DNA of 18,348 nucleotides from NCBI GenBank assembly GCA_036396755.1, contig DASWKG010000131.1, forward strand, positions 1-18,348. Reading direction: 5' to 3'. Source of the stretch: DASWKG01 sp036396755. GTDB lineage: Bacteria; Actinomycetota; UBA4738; CALAEC01. The notes under the pieces were generated by a model. It was not told where the DNA came from. It saw nothing but the letters and a program-made list of their open reading frames with translations, and did no database searches. Positions 13,536-18,348 of this stretch are shown in pieces. Every line of letters begins with the position of its first letter. Position 1 is the first letter of the stretch. The translations under genes and the position numbers were made by a program.

Positions 13536-14125
13536 TGCCGCTGCCGCGGGCGTTCTACGACCGGCCCTCCCTGACGCTCGCCCGGGACCTGCTCGGGCGG
13601 CTGGTCGTGCGGGACGTCGGCGGCGAGCGGCTCGCCGGTCGCATCGTCGAGGCCGAGGCCTACCGCCCCGATGACCCCGCGAGCCATTCGTTCCGTGGCC
13701 CGACCGCTCGCAACGCGACGATGTTCGGACCCCCCGGCCACCTGTACGTCTACCGCTCGATGGGCATCCACCACTGCATGAACGTGGTGGCGCGCTCGGG
13801 CAGCGCGGTCCTCATCCGGGCCCTCGAGCCGATCGAGGGCGCCGCCGAGATGGCCCGTCGCCGGAGGGTGGAGGAGCCGCTCCTCTTGTGCGCCGGCCCC
13901 GGACGATCCTGCCAGGCCCTCGGGATCGACCGCTCCTGGGACGGCCACGACCTCACGCGCGGCACCGGCATCTGGCTGGAGGAGGGAGCGCGCGCCGCGC
14001 GAGCCGCTCGCTCACCGAGGATCGGCATCAGCGTGGCCGTCGAGAAGCCGTGGCGCTTCGTCGAGTCGGGTACGCGGTTCGCGTCGCGCGCGCTCGCGCG
14101 CTCGAGCGCTACGGGTCGGGGTTGA
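13535..14125 (+). CDS. mpg: 3-methyladenine DNA glycosylase (AAG/MPG family)
   Basis: This enzyme excises alkylated purines such as 3-methyladenine to start base excision repair. The 196-residue protein matches bacterial members of the AAG/MPG family in length. It shows GRIVEAEAYRP (the likely catalytic glutamate is E41), HSFRGPTARNATMFGPPG, the active-site stretch MGIHHCMNVV (76-85) and GPGRSCQALGI. Bacterial relatives usually read YGMHHCMNV; here the residues before HHCMN are SMGI. The ATG shares its first base with the polX stop (TGATG), which couples two repair enzymes. The 3' end overlaps the convergent PBP gene by 17 bases. Confidence 0.95.
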   Translation: MPLPRAFYDRPSLTLARDLLGRLVVRDVGGERLAGRIVEAEAYRPDDPASHSFRGPTARNATMFGPPGHLYVYRSMGIHHCMNVVARSGSAVLIRALEPIEGAAEMARRRRVEEPLLLCAGPGRSCQALGIDRSWDGHDLTRGTGIWLEEGARAARAARSPRIGISVAVEKPWRFVESGTRFASRALARSSATGRG

Positions 14126-16553
14126 TCGAGAGGACGATGGTCGTCCCCGGCGGATGCTCCTCTCCCGCGACCGGGGTCTGCCCCACCACCCGGCCGGGCT
14201 TGACCGAGGCGTCGTGCTCGAGGGCCTCCTCGATCACCACCTCGTAGCCCGCCGCGACCAGCCGGCCCACGGCCACCTCCTCGCGCAGGCCGTAGACATC
14301 GGGCACCACGCCGGCGGGGGGCCTCACCGTCGCGACGACCACGCTCACCGCCGTCTCCTCCGCCACCTCGTCGCCGGGGGCCGGGTCCTGCCGAAGGACG
14401 GTCCCGTCCCGGGCCCCCGGGACGTACTCCTCGGTCGGATCGATCCCGAGCGCGGCCGCCCCCAGCACGTCGGCCGCCTCGAGCACGGGGAGCCCGATCA
14501 CCGACGGCACCTCGGTCAGCGGCGGGGGCGCGGGGTCGGGGCAGAACTCGGTGGGCTCGCTCCCCGAGGGGTACTGCACCACCTTCACGACCTCGGGCGG
14601 CGTGTGCGCCGTCGCGATGCAGCTCCGGGTGGTGTCGACGGCCAGCGTGACCACGTCGGACTCGGGCCGGTCGAAGTCGAGCACCGGCATGTCCTCGGTG
14701 GCGACCTGCATGAACGCCCGCCAGATCTGCGCGGGGAACGAGCCCCCCGTCACGCGGATGCGCGTCGTCGGGGGCACCATCGAGATCTGGCCCGACGGGA
14801 AGCCGACCCAGGTCGCCGCCACGAGCTGGGGCACGTACCCCACGAACCAGGCGTCGCGCCACTGCTGGGCGGTGCCGGTCTTGCCGGCGGCGGGCCGCCC
14901 GATGTTGGCCGAGCGGCCGGTTCCGTACAGGATCACCTTCCGAAGGATCTGGCTCGTCGTCCACGCGACGCCCGGCTCCACCGCCTGGATCTGCCTGGGG
15001 TTCGCGTCGTAGAGGACCTTGCCGCTCGCGTCGGTGATGCGCGCGATGGCCACGGGCGGCACGCGCACGCCCTCGTTCGCCAGGGTCCCGTACGCGGCGG
15101 CCATGTCGAGCGGGCTCACCTCGTTCGAGCCGAGCACGGCCGAGCAGTAGGCGCGGAGCGGGCTCCGGATGCCCATCCGCTTGGCCACCTCGACCACGCG
15201 GTCGGGGCCGATGTCGCGGATCAGCTGCGCGTAGACGACGTTCACGCTCTGGATCGTGGCCTGCTCGAGGGTCAGCGACCCGTACGAGCTCCCCTCGTAG
15301 TTCTCGACGCGCCAGGGCTCGGTCGGGGAGGTCCGGCACACGGGGTCGCTCATCGTGATCGAGGTGCCGCCCGCGTAGATCTGCTGGGGTGAGACGCCGC
15401 TCTCGAGGGCCCCCACCAGCGCGAACGGCTTGAAGGCCGACCCCGCCTGCCGGCCGGTGATGCCGCCGGTGGCGAGATTCACCTGCGCGAAGGGGTCCTC
15501 GCCCTCCGTCGCGAAGAAGTCGCGGCCCCCGACCATCGCCCGGATGGCCCCGGTGCGCGGGTCGATGGCGACCAGCGAGCCGTAGGGGTCGCCCGGCTGG
15601 GCCAGGATGCCGTCGATGGCCTCCTCGGCCGCCCGCTGCAGGTCGAGGTCGATCGTCGTCTCGATCCGCAGGCCCCCCCCGAAGAGCAGGTTGTAGCGCT
15701 GGGTGTAGGTCTGGCCGAACCGGCGGTCACCCAGGATCAGGGACTTCACGTACTCGACGAAGTGGGCGGCCGGGTAGCGGGTGACCTCCTCGTCGAGGTT
15801 GAGGCGGATCGGCGTCCGCCGCGCGTCGGCGTGGGCCGCCGCGTCGAGCATCCCCTGCTGGCGCATGCGCTGCAGCACCTCGTTCCGGCGCGCGAGCGCG
15901 GCCTCCGGGTGGTCGACGGGGTCGAACGTGGCCGGGCTGGCGATCAGGCCCGCGAGGAGCGCCGACTGGGGGAGCGTGAGCCGCCGGGCGGGCCGAGAGA
16001 AGAAGGAGCGGGCCGCCTGCTGGATGCCGTACGCCCCCCGCCCGAAGTAGACCGCGTTCAGGTAGCGGCCGAGGATCTGCTCCTTCGAGAGCCGCCGCTC
16101 GAGCTGGTAGGCGAGCAGCGCCTCGCGCACCTTCCGCTGGATGGTCCGCTCGGGGCCGACGACCGTGTTCTTGATGTACTGCTGGGTGATCGTCGAGCCT
16201 CCCTGCACGACCCGGCCCTCGGTCGCGTTCGCGTAGGCGGCCCGAAGGAGGGCCTTCAGGTCGATGCCCGCGTGCGTCCAGAACCGCTGGTCCTCGACGG
16301 CGACCACCGCGTCCTTCACCGACTGCGGGATCCTGCCGGGCGGGATCAGCACCCGGTTCTGCTCGGCGTGGAGCGCGGTCAGCAGGCGGCCGTCGGCGTC
16401 GTAGACGAACGAGGTCTGGGGGAGCGAGGTGTCGGCGGCGCGCTCCTCGTCGAGGTTGGGCAGGCCGCACCCCGACAGGAGGAGCGCGAGGACGGCCCCG
16501 AGCCCGGTCGCTCGGAGGCGCCGGGCCGGGGAGCGCGGCGAGGCCGGGCCCAT
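14109..16553 (-). CDS. Class A penicillin-binding protein (glycosyltransferase/transpeptidase) with two PASTA domains and a lipobox
   Basis: This bifunctional enzyme polymerises glycan strands and cross-links peptides in peptidoglycan. The 814 residues run as follows. A short basic N-terminus and hydrophobic stretch (16-28) end in LSGC with Cys29. The GT51 glycosyltransferase (about 60-235) has the catalytic E87 in VEDQRFWTHAG and GGSTITQQYIKN. The transpeptidase (about 325-615) has the active-site SAFK (S372-K375), SVN (436-438) and KTG (558-560). Two PASTA repeats follow (about 680-741 and 747-811) and may sense uncross-linked wall. Class A PBPs normally have an uncleaved membrane helix; the lipobox suggests a lipid anchor instead, which is inference. 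The ATG is preceded at six bases by a TACACT box. It resembles actinobacterial PonA-type enzymes, but the exact orthologue is uncertain. Confidence 0.95.
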   Translation of the reverse strand: MGPASPRSPARRLRATGLGAVLALLLSGCGLPNLDEERAADTSLPQTSFVYDADGRLLTALHAEQNRVLIPPGRIPQSVKDAVVAVEDQRFWTHAGIDLKALLRAAYANATEGRVVQGGSTITQQYIKNTVVGPERTIQRKVREALLAYQLERRLSKEQILGRYLNAVYFGRGAYGIQQAARSFFSRPARRLTLPQSALLAGLIASPATFDPVDHPEAALARRNEVLQRMRQQGMLDAAAHADARRTPIRLNLDEEVTRYPAAHFVEYVKSLILGDRRFGQTYTQRYNLLFGGGLRIETTIDLDLQRAAEEAIDGILAQPGDPYGSLVAIDPRTGAIRAMVGGRDFFATEGEDPFAQVNLATGGITGRQAGSAFKPFALVGALESGVSPQQIYAGGTSITMSDPVCRTSPTEPWRVENYEGSSYGSLTLEQATIQSVNVVYAQLIRDIGPDRVVEVAKRMGIRSPLRAYCSAVLGSNEVSPLDMAAAYGTLANEGVRVPPVAIARITDASGKVLYDANPRQIQAVEPGVAWTTSQILRKVILYGTGRSANIGRPAAGKTGTAQQWRDAWFVGYVPQLVAATWVGFPSGQISMVPPTTRIRVTGGSFPAQIWRAFMQVATEDMPVLDFDRPESDVVTLAVDTTRSCIATAHTPPEVVKVVQYPSGSEPTEFCPDPAPPPLTEVPSVIGLPVLEAADVLGAAALGIDPTEEYVPGARDGTVLRQDPAPGDEVAEETAVSVVVATVRPPAGVVPDVYGLREEVAVGRLVAAGYEVVIEEALEHDASVKPGRVVGQTPVAGEEHPPGTTIVLSINPDP

Positions 16554-16559
16554 CCATCA

Positions 16560-16565
16560 AGTGTA
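16560..16565 (-). promoter_or_regulatory. Candidate -10 box of the PBP gene
   Basis: On the minus strand TACACT is followed by six bases (TGATGG) and the ATG at 16553. This predicts a leaderless or nearly leaderless transcript. It is divergent from the tyrS box in a 52-base gap. Confidence 0.5.
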
Positions 16566-16589
16566 TGCCCGGCCCCCCGTGTGCCCTGG

Positions 16590-16595
16590 TAGCCT
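16590..16595 (+). promoter_or_regulatory. Candidate -10 box of tyrS
   Basis: TAGCCT preceded by TGG (an extended -10 form) lies ten bases before the tyrS ATG at 16606. The predicted transcript would have at most a few leader bases. There is no T-box leader and no Shine-Dalgarno. Confidence 0.45.
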
Positions 16596-16605
16596 TGCGC
16601 GCGAA

Positions 16606-17850
16606 ATGGAGAGCCCCGCCGAGCAGCTTCGCATCCTCGAGTCGGGCGCCGCCGACGTGATCCCACGCGAGGAGCTGGTGCGCAAGCTCGAGCGCGGGCG
16701 GCCGCTCCGGGTGAAGCTGGGCATCGACCCCTCCACCCCCGACCTGCACCTCGGTCACGCGGTGGTCCTGCGGAAGCTCCGACGGTTCCAGGACCTCGGC
16801 CACGTCGCCGTGCTCATCATCGGCGACTTCACGGGCCTGGTGGGCGACCCGACCGGCCGGTCCGAGACGCGCCCGATGCTCACCTCGGAGCGGCTCGGCG
16901 AGAACGCCGAGACCTATCTCGAGCAGGCGGGCAGGGTGCTCGACATGGAGAGCGCGGAGGTGCGCCGCAACAGCGAGTGGCTAGCGCCGCTCACCTTCGC
17001 GGGCGTGGCCGGCATCGCGTCGGAGCTGACGGTCGCCCAGCTCCTCGATCGCGACGACTTCCAGACCCGCTACCGCGAGGGCCGCCCGATCTCGCTCGTC
17101 GAGTTCCTCTACCCGCTGATGCAGGGCTACGACTCGGTGGCCGTGGAGGCCGACGTCGAGATGGGCGGGACCGACCAGACCTTCAACCTGCTCGTCGGGC
17201 GCGACCTCCAGCGGGCCCGAGGCCAGGAGCCCCAGGTGGTGTTCACCGTGCCGCTCCTCACCGGGACCGACGGCACGCGGAAGATGTCGAAGTCCTACGG
17301 GAACCACGTGGGGCTCACCGACCCGCCCGAGGAGCAGTTCGGCAAGGTCATGAGCATCCCCGACGAGCGCCTCGTGGAATGGTTCCGGCTCGCCACCGAC
17401 CTCGACCCCGCCGAGATCGACGGGATCGAGCGGGGGCTCGCGGACGGATCGGCGCACCCGGGGGAGACCAAGCGGCGCCTCGCCCGAGAGATCGCGGCGC
17501 TCTACCACGGTGAGGCGGCGGGCCGGGCCGCCGAGGAGCGGTTCGACGCCGTCCACAAGCGCCAGGAGATCCCCGAGGAGGTGCCGGAGCTCGAGGTGCC
17601 TCGTGCGGAGGTTTTCTTCGAGTCTCAGCCCGGGGTTGTGCTGCTGTCCTACTCGTCCCTCCTGGTCGCCCTCGGATTGGCATCGAGCAAGTCGGAGGCA
17701 CGACGGCTCATCGAGCAGGGGGGGGCTCGGAGGGATGGCCAGGTGCTGACCCGGCAGGATGAGCGGTGGACCGTGGGCCCGGAGGAGCTGGTCGGCGCGG
17801 TGTTCCAGGCGGGAAAGCGGCGTTTCGCCCGGGTTGGGAAGGTCTCCTAG
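16606..17850 (+). CDS. tyrS: Tyrosyl-tRNA synthetase
   Basis: TyrS attaches tyrosine to tRNA-Tyr. The 414-residue protein has the normal size for the bacterial enzyme. The class I signature HLGH is at 48-51, within GIDPSTPDLHLGH, and the mobile loop KMSKS is at 226-230. Tyrosine-binding segments include YPLMQGYDSV and GGTDQTFNLLVGRD. The C-terminal S4 RNA-binding domain (about 345-410) contains SSKSEARRLIEQGG and GKRRFARVGK. The ATG at 16606 is favoured by a TAGCCT box ten bases before it. A run of eight G (17718-17725) lies in the S4 region but the frame reads through correctly. Third-position A/T codons become more common from about 17600. Its 3' end overlaps the response-regulator gene by CTAG. 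Confidence 0.97.
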   Translation: MESPAEQLRILESGAADVIPREELVRKLERGRPLRVKLGIDPSTPDLHLGHAVVLRKLRRFQDLGHVAVLIIGDFTGLVGDPTGRSETRPMLTSERLGENAETYLEQAGRVLDMESAEVRRNSEWLAPLTFAGVAGIASELTVAQLLDRDDFQTRYREGRPISLVEFLYPLMQGYDSVAVEADVEMGGTDQTFNLLVGRDLQRARGQEPQVVFTVPLLTGTDGTRKMSKSYGNHVGLTDPPEEQFGKVMSIPDERLVEWFRLATDLDPAEIDGIERGLADGSAHPGETKRRLAREIAALYHGEAAGRAAEERFDAVHKRQEIPEEVPELEVPRAEVFFESQPGVVLLSYSSLLVALGLASSKSEARRLIEQGGARRDGQVLTRQDERWTVGPEELVGAVFQAGKRRFARVGKVS

Positions 17851-18311
17851 CCGGCCTTGCGGCCGTTCCGCCTGCCGGTGTCGGTGGCCATGAGGGCCCG
17901 GACGACCACCTTCTGCCGCTCCCTCAGCTCACCGCGTTCCGACGGGCTCAGGGCGAGGACCGCGTTAACCTCTTTGATCAGCTCGGGCGGATCGAACGGC
18001 TTGGGGATGTAGGCGTCGCAGCCCAGCTCCCAGCCGCGGAGACGATCCTGCGGGTCGCCTTTCGCCGTGAGCATGACGACGGGCACGTGAGCGGTGGCCT
18101 CGTTCGCACGCAGCGTGCGAAGGACCTCCCACCCGTCCACGCGGGGCATCATCACGTCGAGGACGCAGGCACTCGGCGGGGTGGTTGTGACCTGTTCGAG
18201 TGCTTCAGCCCCTCCCTCCGCCTGCTGAACCTCGAAGCCGGCGTCCTCCAGCACCACGCCGAGGAGCCTCCGGACCGCGGGTTGGTCGTCTACCACCAGG
18301 ATCGTGCTCAT
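17847..18311 (-). CDS. Stand-alone response regulator receiver protein
   Basis: The 154-residue protein is a single CheY-like receiver domain (about 1-122) plus a short basic, helical C-terminal tail (RERQKVVVRALMATDTGRRNGRKAG) with no recognisable DNA-binding or enzymatic output domain. The phosphorylation site is D52 (CVLDVMMPRVDGWE), with the acidic pair D8-D9, the switch threonine T82 and the conserved lysine K104 (IPKPF). It should therefore accept phosphate from a histidine kinase; no complete kinase gene is nearby. The ATG at 18311, giving MSTILVVDD, fits the family and follows a GAGGAG-type site. A GTG eight codons upstream is less likely. Its stop overlaps the tyrS stop by CTAG. Confidence 0.9.
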   Translation of the reverse strand: MSTILVVDDQPAVRRLLGVVLEDAGFEVQQAEGGAEALEQVTTTPPSACVLDVMMPRVDGWEVLRTLRANEATAHVPVVMLTAKGDPQDRLRGWELGCDAYIPKPFDPPELIKEVNAVLALSPSERGELRERQKVVVRALMATDTGRRNGRKAG

Positions 18312-18348
18312 GCGCCAATCCTGCTCCTCGGGCACGCACCCGTGAATG

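Noticed and set aside
18312..18335. Alternative GTG start eight codons upstream of the response regulator
   Set aside because: The added residues (MPEEQDWR) are not typical of receiver domains, while the ATG at 18311 gives the usual MSTILVVDD and has a suitable purine-rich site upstream.

Overview
This is GC-rich, gene-dense bacterial chromosome, almost certainly from an actinobacterium (Actinomycetota) outside the best-known genera. The gene order is the main evidence: infC-rpmI-rplT-TrmH-type rRNA methyltransferase, then pheS-pheT, argF, and mpg and tyrS near each other. This matches the order of the same genes in Mycobacterium tuberculosis (infC, rpmI, rplT, tsnR, pheST, arg genes, mpg, tyrS). 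Short or absent mRNA leaders behind a TANNCT -10 box, GTG starts and strong G/C third-base preference fit the same group. I see no tRNA, rRNA, insertion sequence, CRISPR array or phage gene. No gap between genes exceeds 300 bases.

Layout. (1) 2-2829: riboflavin genes ribD (3' end only), ribE, ribBA and ribH, all overlapping, so one translationally coupled operon. (2) 2846-3158: a cold shock protein gene with its own promoter, a leader hairpin and a clear intrinsic terminator. (3) 3198-5957: infC-rpmI-rplT and a methyltransferase gene, driven by the best promoter in the window. infC has no ATG/GTG/TTG start in the right place. The methyltransferase is fused in frame to a histidine-kinase-like region. 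(4) 5954-7357: a convergent SRPBCC-fold gene, and divergent from it two tandem paralogous four-helix membrane proteins of unknown function. (5) 7381-10823: pheS-pheT. (6) 10866-14125: argF, polX and mpg on the + strand. (7) 14109-16553 (-): a class A penicillin-binding protein with two PASTA domains and a lipobox, divergent from tyrS (16606-17850). (8) 17847-18311 (-): a stand-alone response-regulator receiver protein.

How the genes fit together. Most are housekeeping genes: the last steps of riboflavin synthesis, translation initiation and the 50S subunit, rRNA modification, charging of phenylalanine and tyrosine tRNAs, arginine synthesis, DNA repair (PolX plus alkyl-base glycosylase) and peptidoglycan synthesis. 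The unusual items lie inside this ordinary setting. They are the rRNA methyltransferase/histidine-kinase-like fusion, the non-canonical infC start, a shared TANNCT box 6-10 bases before seven start codons (a leaderless-mRNA signature), a lipoprotein-type signal on a class A PBP, and convergent gene pairs that overlap tail to tail, two of them by the same CTAG.
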